This document shows positions 56,991 through 64,000 of a stretch of DNA of 64,000 nt, piece after piece. The notes under the pieces are model-generated. The model ran no database searches, was not told the origin of the DNA, and saw only the letters and a program-made list of their open reading frames with translations. Location of the stretch: the NCBI RefSeq assembly GCF_004793765.1, contig NZ_SRYM01000013.1, forward strand, positions 1 through 64,000, in the 5' to 3' direction. Position 1 is the stretch's first letter. Every line of letters begins with the position of its first letter. Made by a program: the position numbers and the translations under genes. This stretch comes from Parabacteroides distasonis (GTDB taxonomy: Bacteria > Bacteroidota > Bacteroidia > Bacteroidales > Tannerellaceae).

Positions 56991-58070
56991 TCACAAGTTT
57001 CCGTTTAATTTCTCTAAATAAATATGTATCAGCCGAGGAACGGCATACTTCTCAATATCCCGGCAAGACAAAGAGAGGTAATTCCCCAAGGATTCCGGAA
57101 TCCGCTCTATCTCTATTTGATAGAAAGAAGCGTATAAAATTTGATGCGAGAGCGTATGCTTGACATTCGATAGCCCTTGGGTGATACTCAATGTTCCTGC
57201 ATCCCCCAATAGATCACGGAAGGATTGCGTCTCACACAAACCAGAAAAATCCATCGCATGATCCGTCTCAATCAAAGGAAATTCATACAAGCCGGTCCAG
57301 ATATCCTTACCCGCCCGTCTGTTCATCCAAGTTTGTCCCTTATATATAATGTATAGATAGTGGAAATAACGATCCCTTGTCTTTGTCTTATTTTGTTTCA
57401 CCGGATAAGCTTGCGCATCGCCGGAAGCGAATGCCATGCATTTATCTTTTAGGGGACACACCTTACAATCCGGATTTTTGGGAACACATCGCAAAGCACC
57501 CAATTCCATGATCGCTTGATTATGTGCCCCTGCGTTCTTACGGTCCAAGATCATCCCGGCCAGTTCCGCAAATTGCTTTTTACCCTTAGCGGTATCGATC
57601 GGCGTATCTGCGGCAAACAAGCGGGAAAGTACCCGGTACACATTTCCATCCACGACCGGATAAGGTTGGTTCCAAGCAAAGGAGACGATCGCCGCCGCCG
57701 TATACTCCCCGATACCTTTCAAGGATAAGACCTCTTTATAATTCTCCGGGAAAACACCGTTAAACCGCTCCATGATAGATTTAGCCGCCGCATGTAAGTT
57801 ACGGGCCCGACTATAATACCCCAACCCTTGCCAATATTTCAGCACCTCATCTTCTTCCGCCGCCGCTAGAGATGCCACATTCGGGAAACGTTCGGTAAAA
57901 CGCAAAAAATACTCCAATCCCTGTACAACACGGGTTTGTTGCAATATAATCTCCGATATCCAGATGATATAGGGATCTCTCGTTTCCCTCCAAGGAAGTT
58001 CTCTTTTATAGATCTCATACCACTCAACCAATATTCGGCTGATTTCTAACTCGCTTTCAGACTGTAACAT
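56991..58070 (-). CDS. mutY: A/G-specific adenine DNA glycosylase
   Basis: 359 residues. It removes adenine opposite 8-oxoguanine. Helix-hairpin-helix and catalytic region: LPWRETRDPYIIWISEIILQQTRV, LKGIGEYTAAAIVSFAW and VDGNVYRVLSRLFA (Asp site); [4Fe-4S] Cys in CVPKNPDCKVCPLKDKC. The C-terminal NUDIX-like domain (from about 230) recognises 8-oxoG. Upstream is divergent HU. Confidence 0.95.
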   Translation of the reverse strand: MLQSESELEISRILVEWYEIYKRELPWRETRDPYIIWISEIILQQTRVVQGLEYFLRFTERFPNVASLAAAEEDEVLKYWQGLGYYSRARNLHAAAKSIMERFNGVFPENYKEVLSLKGIGEYTAAAIVSFAWNQPYPVVDGNVYRVLSRLFAADTPIDTAKGKKQFAELAGMILDRKNAGAHNQAIMELGALRCVPKNPDCKVCPLKDKCMAFASGDAQAYPVKQNKTKTRDRYFHYLYIIYKGQTWMNRRAGKDIWTGLYEFPLIETDHAMDFSGLCETQSFRDLLGDAGTLSITQGLSNVKHTLSHQILYASFYQIEIERIPESLGNYLSLSCRDIEKYAVPRLIHIYLEKLNGNL

Positions 58071-58204
58071 AACTGCATACTTTCTCGCTTTTCAACATCA
58101 TAACTATTTGATTACCGCAAACATACATATATATTGCGAATCGAGAAGAATCTTTTTATTTAAAAATTGAAGCTCAATTCTTTTTTCACTTAAATAAAAA
58201 GCTA

Positions 58205-58212
58205 TATATTTG
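58205..58212 (+). promoter_or_regulatory. Promoter of the HU gene
   Basis: TATATTTG matches the -7 consensus; a T-rich block (58181-58186) sits at the -33 position with about 20-bp spacing. It precedes a 47-nt AT-rich leader. Confidence 0.65.
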
Positions 58213-58259
58213 CATTCCAAAAAATTAATAGGTCAAAATCAATTAATTAATTTATAGAC

Positions 58260-58532
58260 ATGACTAAAGCAGATATTGTTAGCGAGATTTCAAAAAGCAC
58301 TGGTATTGACAAACAAACAGTGCTAGCAAGCGTTGAGTCCTTCATGGATATCGTAAAAAGTTCTTTAGCACAAGGCGAAAACGTTTACTTGAGAGGTTTC
58401 GGAAGTTTCGTTATTAAGAAAAGAGCTCAAAAGACAGCTCGTAATATTTCAAAAAATACTACGATTATCATCCCGGAACACAACATTCCGTCATTCAAGC
58501 CGGCTAAGACTTTTATCGGTGAAGTTAAGTGA
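58260..58532 (+). CDS. HU-family DNA-binding protein
   Basis: 90 residues, a typical HU monomer. MTKADIVSEISKSTGIDKQTVLASVES leads to the DNA-bending arm motif ENVYLRGFGSFVIKKR and ends IPEHNIPSFKPAKTF. It is the nucleoid protein or an integration-host-factor-like homologue. A 29-residue basic gene follows by 36 bp. Confidence 0.95.
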   Translation: MTKADIVSEISKSTGIDKQTVLASVESFMDIVKSSLAQGENVYLRGFGSFVIKKRAQKTARNISKNTTIIIPEHNIPSFKPAKTFIGEVK

Positions 58533-58568
58533 TTAATTATTATACGTTTAATTTAAAATTTTAAAGCG

Positions 58569-58658
58569 ATGCCTAGCGGAAAGAAAAGAAAAAGACATAA
58601 AATGTCTACGCACAAGCGTAAAAAGAGACTGAAGAAGAATAGACATAAGAAGAAATAA
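58569..58658 (+). CDS. 29-aa AURKAIP1/COX24-domain (bS22/mS38-like) protein
   Basis: Reads MPSGKKRKRHKMSTHKRKKR then LKKNRHKKK: 29 residues, 19 of them Lys or Arg. This matches the very small basic AURKAIP1/COX24-domain proteins of Bacteroidetes, relatives of mitochondrial mS38 and actinobacterial bS22, expected in the small ribosomal subunit. It follows HU and ends in a 14-bp perfect hairpin, then rng. Confidence 0.85.
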   Translation: MPSGKKRKRHKMSTHKRKKRLKKNRHKKK

Positions 58659-58676
58659 GTCTATCTAACAAACTCT

Positions 58677-58717
58677 AAAGAACAAACTTAATAAGTGACC
58701 TTTTAAGTTTGTTCTTT
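58677..58717 (+). terminator. 14-bp perfect hairpin between small basic gene and rng
   Basis: AAAGAACAAACTTA (58677-58690) and its exact reverse complement (58704-58717) with a 13-nt loop. No strong T-run, so termination may be partial; the hairpin may also be an RNase or autoregulation target for the downstream ribonuclease. Confidence 0.6.
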
Positions 58718-58757
58718 GCGTATTTTATAAGGTCTGATCTTAAAAAACACATCTTAA

Positions 58758-60335
58758 GTGATTAGTGAATTAGTAGTTGATGTACAGCCCAAAGAGGTAT
58801 CTATCGCCGTTTTGGAGGACAAGAGCCTTGTGGAACTCCAAAAGGAGGCTCGCAATGTCTCGTTTGCCGTTGGCGATATCTATCTAGGTAAGGTTAAGAA
58901 ACTCATGCCGGGCTTAAACGCTGCGTTCATTGATGTCGGTTATAAAAAGGATGCGTTTCTTCACTATTTGGACTTAGGTCCTAACTTCAACACCCAACAG
59001 AAATATTTAAAGCAATTGCTGAGCGATCCCAAAAAGGCACCGGTACTGTCGAAAACACAGATTTTACCGGAGATCGAAAAGAGCGGGAGTATCAGTGACG
59101 TGCTGAAAGTAGGACAAGAGGTGTTGGTTCAAATTGCTAAAGAGCCTATCTCGACGAAAGGTCCCCGATTGACTTCCGAGCTTTCTTTTGCCGGAAGATA
59201 TATCGTGTTGATTCCGTTTGCCGATAAAGTATCTGTCTCCACAAAAATTAAATCAAGCGAGGAACGGGCTCGTTTGCGCCAGTTAATCCAAAGTATCAAA
59301 CCGAAGAATTTCAGTGTTATCGTACGGACATCTTCGGAGGGCAAACGTGTTGCGGAGCTTGATCATGAACTGAAGACATTGGTGAAACGATGGGAGGATA
59401 ATATCGTGAAGGTACCTAAACTCAAAGCTCCGGCTATCGTTTATGAGGAAACAGCACGTACCGTAGCTTTACTTCGGGATATATTCAACCCCTCTTTCCA
59501 AAACATTTATGTAAATGACAAGGAGGTCTACAATAATGTCCGCGACTATGTAAGCTTGATCGCACCAGGACGGGAAGAAATCGTACAATTATATACGGGA
59601 GCGCTTCCTATCTTCGACAATTTCGCAATCACCAAGCAAATCAAGTCGCTATTCGGACGAACTGTCACTTATAAGAGTGGAGCTTACTTGATTATCGAGC
59701 ATACGGAAGCTATGCACGTTATTGACGTAAACAGCGGGAATCGTTCCAAAGGCAGCGATGCCCAAGAAAAGACAGCTATTGATGTAAATATAGCCGCCGC
59801 CGATGAAATCGCCCGTCAGCTCCGCTTACGAGACATGGGAGGTATCATCGTCATTGACTTTATCGATATGGCAGAGGCTGCTAATCGGCAAAAGCTATTT
59901 GAACACATGACAAAGGCAATGGTAAATGACCGGGCTAAACACAACATCCTTCCTCTTAGTAAGTTTGGCTTGATGCAGATTACCCGTCAGCGGGTACGTC
60001 CGGCAATGGACGTGGATACGTCTGAAGACTGCCCATCCTGTTTCGGAACAGGAACGGTTAAGCCTTCCATCCTGTTTACCGACAGCCTAGAAGAAAAAAT
60101 AGATTGCTTAGTAAACAAACATCACGTGAAGAAATTCACCCTGCATGTACATCCGTATGTCGCAGCGTATGTGAACAAGGGGTTGTTACCCTTAAGCATG
60201 AAGTGGAAAATGAAGTACACACATGGTTTAAAAGTTATTCCCAATCAAAGTCTTGCCTTTCTTGAATACAAATTCTTTGACGCTGACAAGAATGAGCTTG
60301 ACATGAAAGAAGAAAAGGAAATAATTAACAAATAA
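58758..60335 (+). CDS. rng: Rne/Rng-family ribonuclease G
   Basis: 525 residues from the GTG at 58758 (no ATG nearby). It cuts single-stranded 5'-monophosphate RNA in rRNA and mRNA processing. S1 domain (about 35-120, VGDIYLGKVKKLMPGLNAAFIDVG), RNase-H-like/DNase-I-like core with the Mg Asp in MHVIDVNSGNRS and VIDFIDMA, and the Zn-link CPSCFGTG. Lacks the long C-terminal scaffold of RNase E. Followed by a terminator. Confidence 0.95.
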   Translation: MISELVVDVQPKEVSIAVLEDKSLVELQKEARNVSFAVGDIYLGKVKKLMPGLNAAFIDVGYKKDAFLHYLDLGPNFNTQQKYLKQLLSDPKKAPVLSKTQILPEIEKSGSISDVLKVGQEVLVQIAKEPISTKGPRLTSELSFAGRYIVLIPFADKVSVSTKIKSSEERARLRQLIQSIKPKNFSVIVRTSSEGKRVAELDHELKTLVKRWEDNIVKVPKLKAPAIVYEETARTVALLRDIFNPSFQNIYVNDKEVYNNVRDYVSLIAPGREEIVQLYTGALPIFDNFAITKQIKSLFGRTVTYKSGAYLIIEHTEAMHVIDVNSGNRSKGSDAQEKTAIDVNIAAADEIARQLRLRDMGGIIVIDFIDMAEAANRQKLFEHMTKAMVNDRAKHNILPLSKFGLMQITRQRVRPAMDVDTSEDCPSCFGTGTVKPSILFTDSLEEKIDCLVNKHHVKKFTLHVHPYVAAYVNKGLLPLSMKWKMKYTHGLKVIPNQSLAFLEYKFFDADKNELDMKEEKEIINK

Positions 60336-60341
60336 CAAAAG

Positions 60342-60377
60342 AAGCCCCGGGCCTATTAAAACAGTTCCGGGGCTTTT
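60342..60377 (+). terminator. Rho-independent terminator after rng
   Basis: AAGCCCCGG (60342-60350) pairs with CCGGGGCTT (60367-60375), then TTTT. Confidence 0.9.
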
Positions 60378-60400
60378 GGTATCCTACCCAACCGTCAAAA

Positions 60401-60464
60401 TGTCACGATTCATGACACGTGTTATTTATTTTCAAAGTCAAACTTCTTTGGCACGGCATTTGTT
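60401..60464 (+). promoter_or_regulatory. Sigma-54-like promoter and upstream inverted repeat before dnaK
   Basis: TGGCACG-GCAT-TTGTT (60449-60464) matches the sigma-54 consensus TGGCACG-N4-TTGCW at all positions but one (T for C in the -12 element), with the correct GG-N10 spacing. TGTCACGA-T-TCATGACA (60401-60417, one mismatch) could be an activator site. The start would be near 60475, 62 nt before the dnaK ATG. Confidence 0.5.
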
Positions 60465-60536
60465 GCATACTAAGTGAATCCTTTCAACGAGGAGGATGAC
60501 GGACGATGAATAATAACAATTAAAATATTTACAATC

Positions 60537-62450
60537 ATGGGAAAGATTATTGGAATTGACTTAGGAACAACCAACTCTTGTGTTGCCGTACTGGAAGGTA
60601 ATGAACCGGTTGTTATCGCAAACAGCGAAGGTAAAAGAACAACACCTTCAATCGTTGCTTTCGTGGAAGGCGGCGAGCGTAAGGTGGGTGATCCCGCAAA
60701 ACGTCAGGCTATCACCAATCCTGAAAAGACTATATTCTCTATCAAACGTTTCATGGGTGAAACTTATGACCAAGTACAAAAGGAAATCAATCGTGTTCCT
60801 TATAAAGTAGTGCGTGGTGATAATAACACACCTCGTGTAGATATCGAAGGACGTTTGTATACACCGCAGGAAATCTCAGCGATGATCCTGCAGAAAATGA
60901 AAAAGACAGCTGAGGATTATTTGGGACAGGAAGTAACGGAAGCCGTTATCACAGTACCTGCTTACTTTAGCGACGCTCAACGTCAGGCTACGAAAGAGGC
61001 AGGTGAGATCGCAGGTTTGACTGTCCGTCGTATCGTAAACGAACCGACTGCCGCATCTTTGGCTTATGGTTTGGACAAAACGAATAAAGACATGAAGATC
61101 GCCGTATTTGACTTGGGCGGTGGTACATTCGATATCTCTATCCTTGAGCTAGGCGATGGTGTATTCGAGGTGAAATCAACCAACGGTGATACTCACCTTG
61201 GTGGTGATGATTTCGACCATGTAATCATCGACTGGTTGGCAGAGGAGTTCTTACGTGAAGAAGGCGTGGATTTACGTAAAGACCCTATGGCTTTACAACG
61301 CTTGAAAGAAGCTGCCGAAAAAGCAAAGATCGAGTTGTCAAGTACAACTAGCACTGAGATCAACTTGCCGTATATCATGCCGGTAAACGGTATTCCAAAG
61401 CACTTGGTTAAGACTTTGACTCGTGCTAAATTCGAACAATTGGCTGACGGTCTGATCCAAGCATGTATCGAACCGTGCCGTCAATCCTTGAAAGACGCTG
61501 GTTTATCTACTTCTGATATCGACGAGGTTATCTTGGTAGGTGGTTCTACTCGTATCCCGGCAGTACAGGCTATCGTTGAGAAGTTCTTCGGTAAAGCTCC
61601 ATCTAAGGGCGTTAACCCCGATGAAGTAGTAGCCGTAGGTGCAGCGATCCAAGGTGGTGTATTGACAGGTGAGGTTAAAGATGTATTATTGTTGGATGTT
61701 ACTCCGCTGTCTTTAGGTATTGAGACTATGGGTGGTGTAATGACCAAATTGATCGAGTCTAACACGACTATACCGACCAAGAAGTCCGAGACATTTACAA
61801 CTGCCGTAGATAACCAGCCTTCTGTTGAGATCCACATCTTGCAAGGAGAGCGTTCTTTGGCTAAAGATAATAAGTCTATCGGTCGTTTTCACTTGGATGG
61901 AATACCTGCCGCACAACGTGGTGTCCCTCAGATCGAGGTTACATTCGATATCGACGCTAACGGTATTTTGAACGTATCTGCTAAGGATAAAGGAACCGGT
62001 AAAGTACAAAGTATCCGTATCGAGGCTTCCAGCGGTTTGAGCGACGACGAGGTTAAGCGTATGAAAGAAGAGGCTGCCGCAAACGCAGAGGCCGATAAGA
62101 AAGAGAAAGAGCGTATCGATAAATTGAATCAAGCAGATAGCATGATCTTCCAGACTGAGAAACAATTGAAAGATCTTGGTGACAAGCTTCCGGCAGACAA
62201 GAAAGCTCCGATCGAAAGCGCTTTGAACAAATTGAAAGAAGCTCATAAGGCTCAGGATGTCGCAAGTATCGATGCTGCTATGGCAGAATTGAACAGCGTA
62301 TTCCAAGCAGCTAGCCAAGAAATGTACAACGCTCAAGGTGGCTCGCAAGCAGATCCTAACTTCGGTGGTCAACAAGCTGGCGGTAACGCTGGTAGCAACA
62401 ACAGTAAAGACGGTAACGTTACAGACGTTGACTTTGAGGAAGTCAAATGA
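60537..62450 (+). CDS. dnaK: Chaperone DnaK (Hsp70)
   Basis: 637 residues, full length. The ATP-dependent chaperone: nucleotide-binding domain ([48 protein letters not shown]), linker [16 protein letters not shown], substrate-binding domain and helical lid, ending in a Gly/Asn-rich tail with DVDFEEVK. No grpE or dnaJ next to it; no CIRCE element seen. It ends at a strong terminator, after which an integrative element is inserted. Confidence 0.98.
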   Translation: MGKIIGIDLGTTNSCVAVLEGNEPVVIANSEGKRTTPSIVAFVEGGERKVGDPAKRQAITNPEKTIFSIKRFMGETYDQVQKEINRVPYKVVRGDNNTPRVDIEGRLYTPQEISAMILQKMKKTAEDYLGQEVTEAVITVPAYFSDAQRQATKEAGEIAGLTVRRIVNEPTAASLAYGLDKTNKDMKIAVFDLGGGTFDISILELGDGVFEVKSTNGDTHLGGDDFDHVIIDWLAEEFLREEGVDLRKDPMALQRLKEAAEKAKIELSSTTSTEINLPYIMPVNGIPKHLVKTLTRAKFEQLADGLIQACIEPCRQSLKDAGLSTSDIDEVILVGGSTRIPAVQAIVEKFFGKAPSKGVNPDEVVAVGAAIQGGVLTGEVKDVLLLDVTPLSLGIETMGGVMTKLIESNTTIPTKKSETFTTAVDNQPSVEIHILQGERSLAKDNKSIGRFHLDGIPAAQRGVPQIEVTFDIDANGILNVSAKDKGTGKVQSIRIEASSGLSDDEVKRMKEEAAANAEADKKEKERIDKLNQADSMIFQTEKQLKDLGDKLPADKKAPIESALNKLKEAHKAQDVASIDAAMAELNSVFQAASQEMYNAQGGSQADPNFGGQQAGGNAGSNNSKDGNVTDVDFEEVK

Positions 62451-62483
62451 TTCCGATAAGGAAACAGATAATAAACAATAAGC

Positions 62484-62517
62484 AAAAGCGTGCAGCTCAA
62501 TGAGTTGCACGCTTTTT
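62484..62517 (+). terminator. Rho-independent terminator after dnaK
   Basis: AAAAGCGTGCAGCTCA pairs with TGAGTTGCACGCTTTT (one G-T pair), and the right arm runs into TTTTT. It closes the core-genome side before the mobile element. Confidence 0.9.
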
Positions 62518-62572
62518 GCGTTTATGGGGTTCATGGTTGCTATGTGTTTTCTATGGGCTTTTTTATCTCTTA

Positions 62573-62594
62573 TTTGCGACATGTTTGCGACACG
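62573..62594. repeat. Adjacent 11-bp direct repeats, possible att or Xis-binding site
   Basis: TTTGCGACATG and TTTGCGACACG lie side by side with one difference, 60 bp before the excisionase-like gene and 67 bp after the dnaK terminator stem. They may be the integrase core or arm-type sites; the other end of the element is outside the window. Confidence 0.4.
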
Positions 62595-62653
62595 TCTTAT
62601 TTGGCGATAAGGTACAACTTAAATTGATATAAACCATTTAAAACGAGAAGAAT

Positions 62654-63199
62654 ATGCCAAGAGGAAATTACACCATCCAAAGAAGTTGCGAGGAGTGCGG
62701 TAAAATCTTTACTCCTCCCACATTAGTGTCGAAGTATTGTTGTCCGGCTTGTTCCAAGAGGGCGTATAAGAAAAGGCAAATCTCAAAAGAGAAAGAGGCG
62801 ATACGTCAAGCATTGGTCAGGCGAATACCATCCAGTAAGGGATATCTAACGGTTAAAGAGGCTATGCTGATTTACGGCATTAGTAAAGACGTTCTTTATC
62901 GTATGATACGGCAAGGCTTGATACCGTCATACAATTTTGGTCAACGTCTGACACGCCTTAGCCGGCAGTATATGGATGAACACTTCAAAACAAAGGCAGG
63001 GAGTAGAAAGAGAAAAAAGGAAGCATTGTCCTTTGAACCCAAAGATTGTTACACCATCGGAGAGATCGCAAAGAAGTTCCATATCAATGACAGCAGTGTA
63101 TTTAAGCACATACGCCGTCATTCTATTCCTACACGCCAAATCGGCAATTATGTTTATGTTCCCAAATCTGAAATTGATAAATTATATAAGTCATTATGA
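62654..63199 (+). CDS. HTH_17/excisionase-like regulator with N-terminal zinc ribbon
   Basis: 181 residues. N-terminal Cys cluster (CEECGKIFTPP...YCCPACSKRAY) looks like a zinc ribbon. Two MerR/excisionase-type helix-turn-helix units follow: YLTVKEAMLIYGISKDVLYRMI (about 63-95) and CYTIGEIAKKFHINDSSVFKHI (about 133-165). Such proteins sit next to tyrosine integrases of Bacteroidetes elements and may act as Xis or a regulator. Its stop overlaps the integrase start (ATGA). Confidence 0.85.
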   Translation: MPRGNYTIQRSCEECGKIFTPPTLVSKYCCPACSKRAYKKRQISKEKEAIRQALVRRIPSSKGYLTVKEAMLIYGISKDVLYRMIRQGLIPSYNFGQRLTRLSRQYMDEHFKTKAGSRKRKKEALSFEPKDCYTIGEIAKKFHINDSSVFKHIRRHSIPTRQIGNYVYVPKSEIDKLYKSL

Positions 63200-64000
63200 A
63201 GAAAGCATTACCTAATACCAAAGTGACCGTCAAGCTCAGAAGGTCGAATTACAAAGAAGAGTGGTATCTGATTATAGAATCATATCCCGTTTACAAGCGA
63301 GGTTCTAAACGGGCAAGCCGTGTGGTGGAATCTATTAACCGGACTATATCCACACCTGTTTGGGACAAGTCGTCCATTGCACGTATCTTGCCGGATGGAA
63401 CATTCAACTATAAGCCCAAGCGTGATTTGAACGGGATTATCCAATGCCGTTCAACGATAGACCAAGAGGCTTGTATCTATGCCGACAATGTTCGTAAGTT
63501 ACGCCAACACGAATACGATAGTGCCATCCTTTACACTGATAAGGAAAACGAAATCGCTGCACAGAATGAGCGGAGTGAACAGGATTTTATCAGGTATTTC
63601 AATGGTATTATAAGCACACGTCATCCCAATAGTTCCGATTCGATTATAGTCAACTGGAGGCGTGTAGGTGAATTATTGAAAATGTATTCGCAAGGGCAGC
63701 CAATTCCATTCAAGGCGATTTCCGTTAAACTGCTTGAAGATATAAAGATGTTCCTTCTCCGTGCTCCAATGGGAGGGAATAAGAAAGGTACTATCTCACA
63801 AAATACGGCATCAACCTATTTCTCCATACTCAAAGCCGGACTGAAACAGGCATTTATTGATGAATATCTTACAGTTGATATAAGTGCAAAAGTAAAGGGA
63901 ATAACAAACATTGAGAAACCCCGTGTTGCACTTACCATGAATGAGGTGCAAATGTTGGTTGATACCCCTTGCAAGGATGATGTTTTGAAACGTGCGTTCT
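63196..64000 (+). CDS. Tyrosine-type site-specific integrase, 3' part outside window
   Basis: About 268 residues are visible from the ATG at 63196; the frame is open to the window edge. The N-terminal arm-binding region and core-binding phage_int_SAM_5-like domain are present (QDFIRYFNGIISTRHPNSSD, TASTYFSILKAGLKQAFID), and the catalytic domain begins at PRVALTMNEVQMLVD. The Arg/His/Tyr residues lie beyond the edge. It would insert the element next to dnaK; a link to conjugative transposons is inferred from the gene pair. Confidence 0.88.
   Translation, partial: MKKALPNTKVTVKLRRSNYKEEWYLIIESYPVYKRGSKRASRVVESINRTISTPVWDKSSIARILPDGTFNYKPKRDLNGIIQCRSTIDQEACIYADNVRKLRQHEYDSAILYTDKENEIAAQNERSEQDFIRYFNGIISTRHPNSSDSIIVNWRRVGELLKMYSQGQPIPFKAISVKLLEDIKMFLLRAPMGGNKKGTISQNTASTYFSILKAGLKQAFIDEYLTVDISAKVKGITNIEKPRVALTMNEVQMLVDTPCKDDVLKRAF

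Overview
The window comes from a Bacteroidales chromosome, most likely Parabacteroides (species inferred, not proven). Several things point there. Promoters follow the Bacteroidetes pattern (TTTG, 19-21 bp, then TAnnTTTG). The glycogen synthase is the eukaryote-like GT3 type next to an alpha-glucan phosphorylase. gldD, gldE, a TonB-dependent receptor, a serine-type sulfatase and a 29-residue AURKAIP1/COX24-like protein are also present. Most of the window is housekeeping or envelope metabolism. Accessory segments are a broken IS1182-type element (25.7-27.4 kb), decayed coding remnants followed by a Schlafen-type cassette (34.9-38.2 kb), and the left end of an integrative element after dnaK (62.6-64 kb).

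Layout. 0-8.1 kb: the tail of a DegT-family aminotransferase, then a tight leftward run. In transcription order the run is a tetraheme NapC/NirT cytochrome fused to a formylglycine-generating-enzyme-like domain, a Tat-signal Gfo/Idh/MocA oxidoreductase, a Tat-signal TIM-barrel isomerase, a RIC/hemerythrin-like protein, a LuxR-type regulator and a TonB receptor. 8.2-17.4 kb: tRNA-Trp, glnA, a sulfatase, a DUF6261-like protein, a radical-SAM/DUF4130 putative DNA-repair pair, a DUF1080 protein and queC-queF. 18.2-25.7 kb: a TolC-HlyD-ABC2-ABC2 export operon with no ATPase gene, then divergent genes for a DUF1080-PHP-like fusion and a second Tat-signal isomerase. 27.4-34.9 kb: glycogen phosphorylase and synthase, an acyltransferase, a nitrilase-family amidase and an AmpG-like transporter. 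38.4-50.0 kb: two small or secreted proteins, a GH2 beta-galactosidase divergent from a DcuB-like carrier, thioredoxin, ilvA, an apparently autoregulated membrane-protein/winged-helix pair, a DUF5715-like lipoprotein and two CE1-like esterases. 50.2-62.5 kb: phoH-purC-menG-aroE, then (leftward) mutY, ssb, gldE, gldD and a PPTase, then HU, the 29-aa protein, rng and dnaK.

How genes may work together. Tat-signal Gfo/Idh and isomerase proteins plus DUF1080 proteins at three loci resemble parts of the 3-keto-glycoside route known from gut Bacteroides. Here a membrane tetraheme cytochrome is co-transcribed with the oxidoreductase, suggesting (inference) that sugar oxidation at the envelope is linked to the quinone pool.

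The most unusual non-coding signal is a set of four intergenic arrays of short repeats with a 22-23 bp period. At three loci each unit carries a small palindromic core, yet the sequences are unrelated between loci. Other regulatory features that stand out are a promoter with a palindromic operator between its -33 and -7 boxes, a back-to-back divergent promoter at the GH2/dcuB junction, long perfect hairpins at convergent gene ends, and a sigma-54-like element before dnaK.
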